Source: Halieaceae bacterium
GTDB taxonomy: Bacteria; Pseudomonadota; Gammaproteobacteria; Pseudomonadales; Halieaceae
Direction of reading: 5' to 3'
NCBI GenBank assembly: GCA_026710905.1
Contig: JAPOQD010000073.1
Coordinates: forward strand, 1 to 49,348
Length of the DNA: 49,348 bases
The notes under the pieces were generated by a model. The model ran no database searches and was not told the origin of the DNA. It was given only the letters and a program-made list of their open reading frames with translations. Below are positions 8,680-16,963 of the stretch, in pieces (positions within the stretch are counted from its first letter, which is position 1; every line of letters starts with the position of its first letter). A program made the position numbers and the translations under genes.

Positions 8680-11556
8680 ATGAATCCAGCCACGCTGACC
8701 GAGTTGGAATATGCCGACGAGTTCACTCAGCGTCACCTCGGTCCCGATCCGGAACAGTGTGTGGCGATGGCGCAGGCCATCGGCTACGACAGCCTGGACG
8801 CATTGATTGCCGATACCCTCCCAGCCCCTATTCGCCGCCGGCGCCCCATGCAAATTGACGGCCCCCGCAGTGAAGCGTCGGTATTGAAACAACTGCGGGA
8901 AATTGCCGCCCACAATCAGGTATTCAAGAGCTATATCGGCTGCGGTTATCACCACACCCATACGCCCTCGGTGATATTGCGAAATGTGCTGGAGAATCCC
9001 GGCTGGTACACCGCCTACACCCCCTACCAACCGGAAATTTCACAGGGGCGGCTGGAAGCACTGCTCAACTTTCAGCAGGCCATAATCGACCTGACCGGCA
9101 TGGAGTTGGCAAATGCCTCCCTACTGGACGAGGGCACGGCCGCCGCAGAGGCCATGACCCTGTGCCGGCGAGTGAACAAGAAGAATCGCGGCAACACCTT
9201 TCTGGTGGCGGAAGACTGTCACCCGCAAACCATCTCGGTAGTAAAAACCCGCGCCGCGGTGTTGGGGATAGAAGTAGTAACAGGAGATCCGCAACAGCTG
9301 GCTGAGACAAGCGGCGCTTTCGGAATCCTGCTGCAATATCCCGGCAGCTCCGGCCAGATTCGCGACCTGGGCGCAATCATCGAAACCTGCCATGACAACA
9401 ATACGTTGGTAACGGTCGCCGCAGATATCATGGCGCTGCTGCTGCTCAAGTCTCCCGGAGCGATGGGTGCGGATGTGGTGGTGGGCAACAGTCAACGGTT
9501 TGGCGTGCCGATGGGCTTCGGTGGACCTCACGCGGCTTTTTTCGCCACCCGTGGCGCTTATCAGCGCTCAACTCCCGGCCGTCTCATCGGCGTCTCCATC
9601 GACCGCAGGGGTCAGCGCGCCCTGCGTATGGCCATGCAGACCAGGGAACAGCATATACGCCGGGAAAAGGCCACCAGCAACATCTGTACCGCGCAGGCCC
9701 TGCTGGCCATCATGGCTGGTTTCTACGCCATCTATCACGGTCCGCACGGACTGCGGCGCATCGCCGAACGCATTCACCGCTTGACCAACATCCTGGCAGG
9801 CGTCCTGGCTGCAAACAGCATGGCGCCGGATCACCGGCACTACTTCGACACGCTGACCTGCACGGTTGAAGGCCGGCAGGACGAAATTGTGCAGCGGGCT
9901 CTGTCTGCCGGTTTGAACCTGCGCATCATCGACCGGGACAAACTCGGTATCAGTCTCGACGAAACCACTACCGGTGAAGATATCCGGACCCTGTGCAGGG
10001 TATTCGGCACCGGGGACATCGACATCAGCGAGTGGGATGAGGCGGTTGCAGGTGATTCCGCCATCCCTGCAAACCTGCGCCGGGAAATGGACTATCTGCA
10101 GCACCCGATCTTCAATCGTTACCATTCCGAAACCGAGATGATGCGCTACCTGCGCCGCCTGGAAGACAAGGACATGGCCCTGAACAGGGCAATGATTCCG
10201 CTGGGTTCCTGCACCATGAAACTGAATGCCAGCACGGAAATGATGCACTTGAGCTGGCCGGAATTTGCCGACCTGCACCCCATGGCGCCGCCCGCGCAGG
10301 TCAAAGGTTATACCCTGTTGCTGGAGCAACTGGAGCACATGCTGAAGGAGTGCACCGGCTACGATGCGATATCCCTGCAGCCGAACGCGGGCTCTCAGGG
10401 TGAATACGCCGGATTGCTCGCCATTCGCCGTTACCACCGCAGCCGGGGAGAGGCGCGGCGCAATGTGTGCCTGATTCCCGGCTCCGCTCACGGCACCAAT
10501 CCCGCCAGCGCGGCCCTGGCGGGCATGAAGGTGGTTATGGTGAATTGCGACAACCTGGGCAATGTGGATACCGGTGACTTGCGTAATAAAGCGCAACGTC
10601 ACAGCGAGGAGTTGGCAGCTATCATGGTCACCTACCCCTCCACCCACGGCGTATTTGAAGAGGCGATTATCGAAATCTGCGAAATCGTGCATGCTCACGG
10701 CGGGCAGGTATATATGGATGGGGCCAACTTCAATGCCCTGGTGGGCTTGTCCGCTCCCGGTCAGTTCGGAGCCGACGTATCGCACCTCAACCTGCACAAA
10801 ACCTTCTGCATCCCCCACGGCGGCGGTGGGCCCGGCATGGGGCCCATTGGGGTCGGCTCACACCTGGCGCCGTTCCTTCCCGGACATCCCCTGGAGAAAG
10901 TTGATGAGGCCGGCGCCGGCCACGATGTAGTATCCAGCGCGGCCTACGGCAGCGCCTCCATTCTGCCGATTTCCTGGGCTTATATTGCCCTGATGGGAGC
11001 GGCGGGGCTGGAACAGGCCAGCAAGGTGGCGATTCTCAACGCCAATTATGTGGCCCACCGACTCAAACACCACTACCCCATCCTCTATACCGGAGCCAGT
11101 GGGCGGGTGGCCCATGAATGCATCCTCGATATCCGGCCCTTCAAGGAAACCTCCGGCATCACCGAGGAAGATGTGGCCAAGCGCTTGATTGATTTCGGTT
11201 TCCACGCACCCACCATGTCGTTCCCGGTAGCGGGCACCTTGATGGTGGAACCCACGGAAAGCGAATCCAAGTGGGAGTTGGACCGATTCTGTGACGCGCT
11301 CATCGCCATCCGGGAAGAGATCGACGCGGTGCAACAGGGCCGCCTCGACCGCCTCGACAATCCGCTGCGCAATGCACCGCATCTGCTGGCGGATATCATT
11401 GACGAAAATTGGGAGCACTCCTATTCCCGGGAACTCGCCGCCTACCCGGTGGCCAGCTTGCGCGACAACAAGTATTGGGCGCCGGTAAGCCGTGTCGACA
11501 ATGTCTACGGCGACCGCAACCTGTTTTGCGCCTGTCCGCCAATGGACAGCTACTAA
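8680..11556 (+). CDS. gcvP: Glycine dehydrogenase (decarboxylating), P protein
   Basis: PLP-dependent P protein of the glycine cleavage system: decarboxylates glycine and passes the aminomethyl group to lipoyl-GcvH. At 958 residues it is the long single-chain form and full length. The N-terminal half has RHLGPDPEQ and [11 protein letters not shown]. The C-terminal half has the PLP site [17 protein letters not shown], with Lys707 as the Schiff-base lysine. I chose [15 protein letters not shown] rather than an upstream ATG because the length then matches the family. No gcvT or gcvH is nearby, so the other subunits must be encoded elsewhere. The stop is followed directly by a family A repeat motif. 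Confidence 0.98.
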   Translation: MNPATLTELEYADEFTQRHLGPDPEQCVAMAQAIGYDSLDALIADTLPAPIRRRRPMQIDGPRSEASVLKQLREIAAHNQVFKSYIGCGYHHTHTPSVILRNVLENPGWYTAYTPYQPEISQGRLEALLNFQQAIIDLTGMELANASLLDEGTAAAEAMTLCRRVNKKNRGNTFLVAEDCHPQTISVVKTRAAVLGIEVVTGDPQQLAETSGAFGILLQYPGSSGQIRDLGAIIETCHDNNTLVTVAADIMALLLLKSPGAMGADVVVGNSQRFGVPMGFGGPHAAFFATRGAYQRSTPGRLIGVSIDRRGQRALRMAMQTREQHIRREKATSNICTAQALLAIMAGFYAIYHGPHGLRRIAERIHRLTNILAGVLAANSMAPDHRHYFDTLTCTVEGRQDEIVQRALSAGLNLRIIDRDKLGISLDETTTGEDIRTLCRVFGTGDIDISEWDEAVAGDSAIPANLRREMDYLQHPIFNRYHSETEMMRYLRRLEDKDMALNRAMIPLGSCTMKLNASTEMMHLSWPEFADLHPMAPPAQVKGYTLLLEQLEHMLKECTGYDAISLQPNAGSQGEYAGLLAIRRYHRSRGEARRNVCLIPGSAHGTNPASAALAGMKVVMVNCDNLGNVDTGDLRNKAQRHSEELAAIMVTYPSTHGVFEEAIIEICEIVHAHGGQVYMDGANFNALVGLSAPGQFGADVSHLNLHKTFCIPHGGGGPGMGPIGVGSHLAPFLPGHPLEKVDEAGAGHDVVSSAAYGSASILPISWAYIALMGAAGLEQASKVAILNANYVAHRLKHHYPILYTGASGRVAHECILDIRPFKETSGITEEDVAKRLIDFGFHAPTMSFPVAGTLMVEPTESESKWELDRFCDALIAIREEIDAVQQGRLDRLDNPLRNAPHLLADIIDENWEHSYSRELAAYPVASLRDNKYWAPVSRVDNVYGDRNLFCACPPMDSY

Positions 11557-11571
11557 CCCGCATATGGCGCC
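11557..11571. repeat. Family A terminal motif, solitary
   Basis: CCCGCATATGGCGCC is identical to 15 bases of the 19-bp ends of the element at 5582-5844. It fills most of the 19-base gap between the convergent stops of gcvP and the DUF1214-type gene. It may be a solo end left by excision, or a site used by the element. Confidence 0.6.
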
Positions 11572-11575
11572 GGCG

Positions 11576-12784
11576 TTAGAGGGTGATCACCTCGGTCCGT
11601 AAGGGCTCAATGTTCCCTTTCACCAATTGAAACCGCCAGAAGATGATACCGAAGGAGCGCCCTTCGGTATCCAGCCAGTTGGGTGTTCCGGGGTTGCTGT
11701 GGGCAAGCGTTATCCTGAAGCTGCCATCGGGCTCCAATGCGGTCTGCCGGCGATTCAGGGAAATCGTACGGGTCTCGTAATCGAAGGTCTGCAGGAATTG
11801 ATCGAACAACACCACATTGGCGAAGCGGCAATCGGGCCAGCGCCCGCGCATGACCAGGGCCTGCCCCGGTTGCAGCGCAAAGGGCGCCATGGCATAGGTA
11901 TTGTCCCTGGCCGCGTAGCCGATGGCCTCGTTCGAATCATCCACTTTGGGCGGCACAAACCGGTTGGGGACGCGTGAGACCCAGACCGGGCTGGTGCTGT
12001 TGTCCAGGGCCCTTACATTACGGCGGAGAAACTCATTGATGCGGTGGATACCCGCCGCTATCTGTTCGTCGTTGACGGCCACTCTCGGGCCCGCTGCGGA
12101 CAAGTTCTCGATACCCAACGGAATGCAATGCAACTGATCGTTCTGGATACTGTGCTCACGTTCATAATAGTGGCGGCTGACAATACTGACAGCGCCATCC
12201 GGCAACTGCAGCCAGTTGCCTTCCACTTTTTCGGCGCTGGCGATAATTTCGTAATTGCCGTCTGCATCGGTTTCGAACTCCGTGTCATTGATGCTAGTTC
12301 CCAACCCCGGAGACTCATCCCCCACGCCCATCTCCACGGTGAAACTGGTATAGGTAGCAGCTGCAAGATTGCCGAAGATGCGGTAGCGATGGGCCGAATT
12401 GATCACCGTCTGGTGATAGCGTGCGTCGGGGTTATCTCCCAGCATTTTCTTGTGCCTGTCGACAAATGATACGAAGAACGGCCGTGCCGGGTCTGCTTCA
12501 AACCAGGTCTGCAGGGCGTGAATCAAGGTGTGCAGCAGCATCCGCCGCGCTCCGGCAAAATCGTCCGCCGTACGCAAACGCCAGTGCGGTTGAAGGAAAG
12601 CGGCCTCCAGATCCCGCAGTGTTTCCAGGAACTCGCCAAAAGCCCTGCCAGAGGCGTTGTCCTGCTGCTGTGCAGCCCGCGCCAACAGCGGATTGGCCAG
12701 GGCAATAGCGGCCAGGCCCGCGGTTCCTCCGGCCCCCACCCCTTTCAATAGTTCTCTACGTTGCATGGTCAAGTCCCGTTTCAT
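11576..12784 (-). CDS. Tat-exported DUF1214-type protein
   Basis: A 402-residue protein with a twin-arginine signal (QRRELLKGVGAGG) followed by a hydrophobic stretch ending ARAAQ, so export of a folded protein is predicted. The C-terminal part carries the DUF1214 pattern around FRITLAHSNPGTPNWLDTEG, recognised by a [HS]xxPGxPNWLD block shared with the protein at 32520-33812. The biochemical function of the family is unknown to me. An alternative start at 12766 (MQRRELLKG) would place the Tat motif nearer the N-terminus; neither start has a strong ribosome site. It is convergent with gcvP, 19 bases apart. Confidence 0.78.
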   Translation of the reverse strand: MKRDLTMQRRELLKGVGAGGTAGLAAIALANPLLARAAQQQDNASGRAFGEFLETLRDLEAAFLQPHWRLRTADDFAGARRMLLHTLIHALQTWFEADPARPFFVSFVDRHKKMLGDNPDARYHQTVINSAHRYRIFGNLAAATYTSFTVEMGVGDESPGLGTSINDTEFETDADGNYEIIASAEKVEGNWLQLPDGAVSIVSRHYYEREHSIQNDQLHCIPLGIENLSAAGPRVAVNDEQIAAGIHRINEFLRRNVRALDNSTSPVWVSRVPNRFVPPKVDDSNEAIGYAARDNTYAMAPFALQPGQALVMRGRWPDCRFANVVLFDQFLQTFDYETRTISLNRRQTALEPDGSFRITLAHSNPGTPNWLDTEGRSFGIIFWRFQLVKGNIEPLRTEVITL

Positions 12785-12823
12785 CTGCTGAGCAGTCTAT
12801 TGTCTGTTTATTGCCAACACGCT

Positions 12824-13117
12824 TCACCTGTACAGGGTATGTTTTGGCAAACTGGAGGGAGGTTCGTCCCAGGTCGACAAAAAATCCCGAACACCCACGC
12901 TCCCTATTTTGCGCAGACCCTGTTCAAGTTCGGTGCACAGACCGCCGAACCGTTCCACGTTGGCAGCATTGATTCTTGCACATGCGAGCAGAGCAGCTAT
13001 CGGCGGGCCCTGGTTTTCCTGTTGCAGCGCCAGCAACGTATCGCGCTGGGGATCGTCTATTTCCAGCGCTGTACAAAGCACATAATAACACCAGGCAGCC
13101 AGGGCTTTGCGCAGCAT
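12824..13117 (-). pseudogene. Probable C-terminal remnant of a fructuronate/mannitol dehydrogenase-family reductase (UxuB-like)
   Basis: The 97-codon frame reads MLRKALAAWCYYV, then EIDDPQRDTLLAL and GGLCTELEQGLRKIGSVGVRDFL. This resembles the C-terminal helical end of the mannitol dehydrogenase family (LALAGWxRYL, DDP, final helix), to which fructuronate reductase UxuB belongs. The frame stays open a further ~25 codons upstream (VSRRGFRCCRGHCAEQN) without a start or the NAD-binding domain, so only about a fifth of a ~490-residue enzyme is left. It lies divergently beside kdgK, an enzyme of the same pathway, which supports the reading. Identification is from pattern memory and is moderate. 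Confidence 0.48.
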
Positions 13118-13237
13118 GTTCTGCTCTGCGCAATGCCCGCGGCAGCACCGAAATCCGCGTCGGGAAACCGGACAGTTTATTTGTTTTAATAGCGGACAGA
13201 TCTATTTGTTTACAACAGCGTTCGGAGTACGGAATCA

Positions 13238-14110
13238 ATGAAAGTCTGCTGTGCCGGAGAGGTCATGCTGGAGATAGCCGCCGCAGACCAGCCCGGCCTC
13301 TACCGCCGCGGCTTTGCCGGCGACAGCTTCAACACCGCCGTGTATCTGGCCAGGGCCGGCTATGAGGTGGATTATCTCACTCGCATCGGAGACGACGCGA
13401 TTTCCAGGGACATCCTGCGCCAGCTACACAGAGAACAGATAGGGACCGAGCTGGTCGTCTGCATGGAAAATCGTCTGCCGGGGCTGTACATGATTGAAAA
13501 CAGCGCGGACGGTGAACGAAGATTCACCTACTGGCGGGACCACAGCCCGGCGCGGGAACTCTTTGACCTGCCTGTTTCACTGGACAAGACCGGGGTCTTT
13601 TACTTCACCGGAATCACCCTGGCGGTCACCCGGAGCGGGATTGAACAACTGTGCAGTCTGCTCGAATCTCTGCGCGGCGAGGGCTGCCGCATCGTTTTCG
13701 ACCCCAACTACCGGGAGCAGCTCTGGGATGATCGAGCGCAGGCCCGCAGCTTCCATGAACAAGTACTACCCTATTGCGATATGGTCATGCCGACAATGGA
13801 AGATGAACAGGTTCTCTGGGGTGTTGCTACGGTCGACGACTGCCTGAGCATGTATCGAAACCATGGCGCTGCGGAAATTGTGATCAAGGGAAGTGACCTG
13901 GTGGGTCACGCCTCAAGCGGAGACCAGACCATTTCCCTGCAGGCCGGACGGGTGCAAGCCGTAGACACAAGCGGAGCAGGTGACTCCTTCAACGCCGGCT
14001 ATCTGGCCTGCCGCCTGGCGGGCGGCTCCATGAGGGATTCCCTGATGGCGGCCCAGACGCTTTCGGCAAGAGTGGTGCAACATCGCGGGGCGATATTACC
14101 CCGTCAATAA
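13238..14110 (+). CDS. kdgK: 2-keto-3-deoxygluconate kinase (PfkB family)
   Basis: Phosphorylates KDG to KDPG for Entner-Doudoroff cleavage, the last committed step of hexuronate, alginate or pectin breakdown. The 290-residue protein has the PfkB N-terminal block GEVMLEI...FAGDSFNTAVYLAR and the ATP/catalytic signature DTSGAGDSFNAGYL with Asp249 as the base. The FAGDSFNTA variant is usual for KdgK rather than fructokinase. GGAG precedes the ATG by about 12 bases. The next frame downstream is a broken uxuA, and a possible uxuB end lies upstream, so this appears to be the last intact gene of a decayed glucuronate cluster. Confidence 0.85.
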   Translation: MKVCCAGEVMLEIAAADQPGLYRRGFAGDSFNTAVYLARAGYEVDYLTRIGDDAISRDILRQLHREQIGTELVVCMENRLPGLYMIENSADGERRFTYWRDHSPARELFDLPVSLDKTGVFYFTGITLAVTRSGIEQLCSLLESLRGEGCRIVFDPNYREQLWDDRAQARSFHEQVLPYCDMVMPTMEDEQVLWGVATVDDCLSMYRNHGAAEIVIKGSDLVGHASSGDQTISLQAGRVQAVDTSGAGDSFNAGYLACRLAGGSMRDSLMAAQTLSARVVQHRGAILPRQ

Positions 14111-14133
14111 CCAAGGCGAGGACAAGACTGGAT

Positions 14134-14247
14134 ATGCTTCAGACCTGGCGATGGTTCGGCCCGACAGACCCGGTAAGCCTGGAGAATATTTTGCAGGCGG
14201 GTGTTTTGATGTGTATCCACCCGGATGACCCGCCATTCTCGCTGTAA
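14134..14247 (+). pseudogene. uxuA: Mannonate dehydratase (UxuA) remnant: N-terminus joined to an internal motif
   Basis: The frame starts MLQTWRWFGPTDPVSLENI, an almost canonical UxuA N-terminus (E. coli: MEQTWRWYGPNDPVSL). After LQAGV it jumps to LMCIHPDDPP, which matches the (I/V)HPDDPP block normally ~200 residues later, and then stops. One base out of frame the DNA continues as ILAV, recalling the family's PILGLP. So about 200 codons are deleted, a frameshift follows, and the C-terminal third is gone. It begins 23 bases after kdgK in the same direction, as expected of an old kdgK-uxuA operon. Confidence 0.75.
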
Positions 14248-14308
14248 CATGTCGTGCTCTTCGTTGAAGATTGCTCGCTAGGGCCCGAATGGAATCACGC
14301 CACAGTCC

Positions 14309-14608
14309 TCAAACGAAGGGTGCGCCACCGGTGAGGTACAAGGTGATCAATATACCGCAAACGACGATGACCCACCCCTCAAAGATTCCGCGCAAGGGCA
14401 GCGGCGCGTTGAGGACTTCCATGAAATACATGATGACGAGCCGCGTCTTGAAAAATGCAAGCACGAGCAAGGCGATCGTCACGTATCGGTAACCCTCTGC
14501 GGTGCCGGGGTCGTAGCCATCGCCCAGAACCCACGAGACGCCGGTCAATACGGCGAGGAAGCACCAGACATAAGTTACTTTGCTGTTGATTAAAGACATC
14601 ATATTCAT
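14309..14608 (-). CDS. Heme-copper oxidase subunit IV-family membrane protein (NorF/COX4-like)
   Basis: A 99-residue membrane protein starting MNMMSLINSKVTYVW with three predicted helices (YVWCFLAVLTGVSWVLG, VTIALLVLAFFKTRLVIMYFM, GWVIVVCGILITLYL). The KTRLV.MYFME block is typical of the short bacterial subunit IV (COX4_pro) family found with NorE. The ATG overlaps the stop of the subunit III gene as ATGA, so the two proteins are made together. No catalytic subunit I is nearby. It may assist a nitric-oxide reductase or a terminal oxidase encoded elsewhere. Confidence 0.75.
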   Translation of the reverse strand: MNMMSLINSKVTYVWCFLAVLTGVSWVLGDGYDPGTAEGYRYVTIALLVLAFFKTRLVIMYFMEVLNAPLPLRGIFEGWVIVVCGILITLYLTGGAPFV

Positions 14609-15195
14609 TTCACCAGGTAGAGCAGCGGGAACAGAACGATCCACAGCAAATCCACCATATGCCAGTACGCTCCACCACTTTCGAAGGTTTGTACATCCCC
14701 GGCTTCGAACGCACCACGCCGCGCTTTGGACCAGAGAAACAGGAGTACGCCCATTCCGATCAATACGTGCAGAAAGTGGATGCCGGTAAAGATGTAGTAA
14801 TACATGTAGAAGTCATTGGTCGTCAGCGTCACGCCTTTGCTGATTTTTTCGCCATATTCAAAAAACTTGACCACGCCGAATCCCACGCCACACAGAAATG
14901 CCAAAGGGAACATTTTCTCGGCGATGGACTTCATTTTCCGGCGCGTTGCCTCGACACCCAATACGACAAACCAGGAGCTGGTTAACAGCAACAGTGTATT
15001 TAGCGCCCCTAAGTTCATATTCAGCGTCGCTTGGGAAGCTGAAAAGGTCGCCACATCATGGGCGCGATAGAAAAGAAACACACAAAAGAAAAGGCTAAAA
15101 ATCAGCATGTCGCCCAGCACGAAAATCCACAGACCCACCTCCCCTGGGAGATGGCGGGATTTACCCCGTGCCGCTGCCGCCTCGGTTACATTCAT
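14605..15195 (-). CDS. Cytochrome c oxidase subunit III-family protein (NorE-like)
   Basis: A 196-residue, five-helix member of the heme-copper oxidase subunit III superfamily. Key blocks are HLPGEVGLWIFVLGDM near the N-terminus, FTGIHFLHVLIGM in helix IV and the closing GGAYWHMVDLLWIVLFPLLYL. The HLPGExGxWxFxxGD start favours the NorE branch, accessory to nitric-oxide reductase, over true CoxC. The gene is coupled to the following subunit IV gene by a four-base overlap. Neither norB/norC nor coxA is in the window. Confidence 0.85.
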   Translation of the reverse strand: MNVTEAAAARGKSRHLPGEVGLWIFVLGDMLIFSLFFCVFLFYRAHDVATFSASQATLNMNLGALNTLLLLTSSWFVVLGVEATRRKMKSIAEKMFPLAFLCGVGFGVVKFFEYGEKISKGVTLTTNDFYMYYYIFTGIHFLHVLIGMGVLLFLWSKARRGAFEAGDVQTFESGGAYWHMVDLLWIVLFPLLYLVK

Positions 15196-15462
15196 CGTTC
15201 ACCTACTATTTCGGTCGAGATACTACGCAAGTATACCATTTTCATCCTCACTAGCCACTCCGGGCCGTCAAACCGGTTTGGCGAACCCTGCTGATGCCAG
15301 CACTCAAAGATTGTCGATATGCCGGTATTGCTCGGAATCGCCCACTTTTCGATACGCCCAACCCATGAGAGTGCGCATAGCGATAGCACGGGCACTACGT
15401 TGGTATCAACGTTTGCCAGAACTGCGTTGGGATCGTACATCGCAGGCGGCGAGATGCGGCTC
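15196..15462. other. Intergenic region upstream of the NorE-like gene; REP-like edge
   Basis: 267 bases without a convincing gene. Short open frames exist on both strands but none shows family resemblance or a ribosome site. It must hold the promoter of the NorE/NorF-like pair. The right edge carries GCGGCTCCTAC (15456-15466), a REP-like motif that contains the stop codon of the next gene. Confidence 0.5.
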
Positions 15463-15466
15463 CTAC
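15456..15466 (-). repeat. REP-like GTAGGAGCCGC motif over a stop codon
   Basis: On the minus strand this reads GTAGGAGCCGC, resembling the core of REP sequences common in Pseudomonas relatives. The TAG inside it is the stop of the kinase gene 15463-16626. A near-identical GTAGGAGCGGC occurs at 16944-16954, again with its TAG used as a stop. Confidence 0.5.
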
Positions 15467-16626
15467 GCTGAGCCGCTCGCGCACGCGTCCAGGCTATCCA
15501 GGTCTTCCATAGCCTGACTCATGCGCCTGATGAATTTGATGCTCGTGGCCGGAGGCTGCATCTCGGGCGCATCCTCCGGTGGTGTCAACGTCGCTGTCCA
15601 CATGGCCAATGCCGGCAGCATTTGTTGGCGGTACCGGGTAAAGACCTCGTCCCAGTCCGGCATTTCCACACCACCGGCCTTCATCCGGTCGATGTAGAGC
15701 GCAAGGAGTTCGCGCTCCCATGCGCGCCGATTTTCGATGCTGAGCGCTGTGCTGATGACGTAAGCCAGGTCCCGGCTCCAATGGCCGACCGCAGCGCACT
15801 GCCAGTCTTGTAACCCCATATCGTCGGACGCCGTGATGTACCAGTTTTTCAAATGGACGTCCCCATGGGTGAAAGTGCGCGGCAGGCTCAGGTGAAGCTG
15901 ATACACAAAGTGCGTCGCCGGCCAGATTTCCTCTTTTCGCGCAAATACGCTGGCGGGCATGAATGACTCGCTGGCCAGAACCCCATTTTCCGCCGCGGAT
16001 TGCCAGCCGAAAACCTCGCAAGTCGCATCGTAGAACTGATTGACCGAGCTGAGGTCTGCCAACTCACTGTCCAGCTGCGAACTCTCGTAGAGTGTGGAAT
16101 GTAGCTTGGCGATCAGTTGAATCTGACTCTCGGCCCGCGCACGAGAGATGTCGGTCGTTTCGTCACAGAACCTTACCTGGTCCGCGATATCTTCGAGAAT
16201 GACAATGGAATTGAGAGTTTCACGGTTGATGTTGGCGAAACGGGACTTGGGAGCTTCGAGATCCAGTTGGTCGCGCACTTTGTTGTAGAAAATGACTTCT
16301 GTTTCGGCTCCCCGATTGAAGCCGAGCACGAATCGACTCTGAAATGTCTGCGTCGCCTTACAAAAGATTCGCTCGGGCAGGCCCGCCTGTCGACCGGATT
16401 CATTGTAAGTCAGTCGAATAGCACGACGATTCGAAGTGCCCTCGTCAGTGGGACCGAGTTCCAAGTCTTCTACGACCGCGCCCGGATAATTCAAACAAAG
16501 CACCGCCGTTAGCCACTGAGGATTGACTTCCTCGTAGGATCGCGGCAAATCCGACGCATCGACCGGAGCCTTGCCCGAAGTTTGCTCTATCTCGAATTGC
16601 CGTTGGACCTCTTGTAACGTTGGCAT
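15463..16626 (-). CDS. CHK/APH-like small-molecule kinase
   Basis: A 387-residue member of the choline-kinase/aminoglycoside-phosphotransferase superfamily, closer to the CHK (ecdysteroid-kinase-like) branch. The catalytic loop THGDVHLKNWYI has the HGD...N residues, and LQDWQ supplies the metal-binding aspartate in place of DFG. The N-terminus has SNRRAIRLTY where the glycine-rich loop is expected. Substrates in this branch are hydroxylated lipophilic compounds, but nothing here fixes the substrate. I chose the ATG at 16626 because GGGAAG lies about six bases upstream. A TAGCA palindrome lies 40 bases upstream. The C-terminal KFIRRMSQAMEDLDSL recurs in the chimeric gene at 34419. Confidence 0.8.
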   Translation of the reverse strand: MPTLQEVQRQFEIEQTSGKAPVDASDLPRSYEEVNPQWLTAVLCLNYPGAVVEDLELGPTDEGTSNRRAIRLTYNESGRQAGLPERIFCKATQTFQSRFVLGFNRGAETEVIFYNKVRDQLDLEAPKSRFANINRETLNSIVILEDIADQVRFCDETTDISRARAESQIQLIAKLHSTLYESSQLDSELADLSSVNQFYDATCEVFGWQSAAENGVLASESFMPASVFARKEEIWPATHFVYQLHLSLPRTFTHGDVHLKNWYITASDDMGLQDWQCAAVGHWSRDLAYVISTALSIENRRAWERELLALYIDRMKAGGVEMPDWDEVFTRYRQQMLPALAMWTATLTPPEDAPEMQPPATSIKFIRRMSQAMEDLDSLDACASGSA

Positions 16627-16660
16627 GAGTCTTCCCAAGGTTCTTCTCAGTTGTTTCGCG

Positions 16661-16689
16661 AGTCTAGCACGTTTATGCTATCTCGTATG
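16661..16689 (-). promoter_or_regulatory. Palindromic operator/promoter A (TAGCA-N6-TGCTA)
   Basis: TAGCACGTTTATGCTA occupies 16665-16680. Read on the minus strand, GATAGCATAA..GTGCTAGACT is nearly identical to the elements at 24042-24066 and 29538-29566, in the same orientation towards a minus-strand gene. TAGACT is the candidate -10 for the kinase gene 15463-16626; the -35 is weak. The ATG of the remnant gene on the plus strand starts inside the palindrome. Confidence 0.6.
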
Positions 16690-16947
16690 TTGGATCAGTC
16701 AACCCATCACCGGCTCGACCGGCTGTGCGTCTGGAGCGGCGCTGTTTATATCCTGCTAATGATGATCGGGCTTTTGCCCCTGGCTGGATTTTTTCGTCGC
16801 AACCGCCCGGCTACGACGCAGCCGAGATCAGCGCCATCTACCGTCAGAATCAGGTCGGCATCCGGATCGGCATGGTCTTCGTCCTGGATGATGCCGTGCC
16901 TGCTAAAGGCGGTAAGGCGAAAAGACTACGAGGTTGAAACGAGGTAG
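16675..16947 (+). pseudogene. Six-helix membrane protein remnant: N-terminus, frameshift, C-terminal tail
   Basis: The frame starts with a copy of the family N-terminus (LDRLCVWSGAVYILLM, first helix). At a run of six T about 16789-16794 it loses phase. In the neighbouring frame the family continues as PPGYDAAEISAIYRQNQVGIRIGMV, matching the second block of the proteins at 20614 and 23290. The original frame then ends WMMPCLLKAVRRKDYEVE, like the C-terminal tail of those proteins (WMIVIVPPLLKAM). About 150 middle residues are missing. Its TAG stop lies in a GTAGGAGCGGC REP-like motif. Confidence 0.65.
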
Positions 16948-16963
16948 GAGCGGCCCGCACGAT

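Noticed and set aside
8580-8680. Possible glycine riboswitch before gcvP
   Set aside because: The gap is about 100 bases and lacks the tandem aptamer cores; only an ordinary promoter can be suggested.
9568-10818. 416-codon open frame opposite gcvP
   Set aside because: Antisense shadow of gcvP with no domain resemblance and no separate promoter.
14260-15460. Plus-strand open frames over the oxidase subunit region
   Set aside because: They oppose genes with clear transmembrane and NorE/COX4 motifs and have no similarity of their own.
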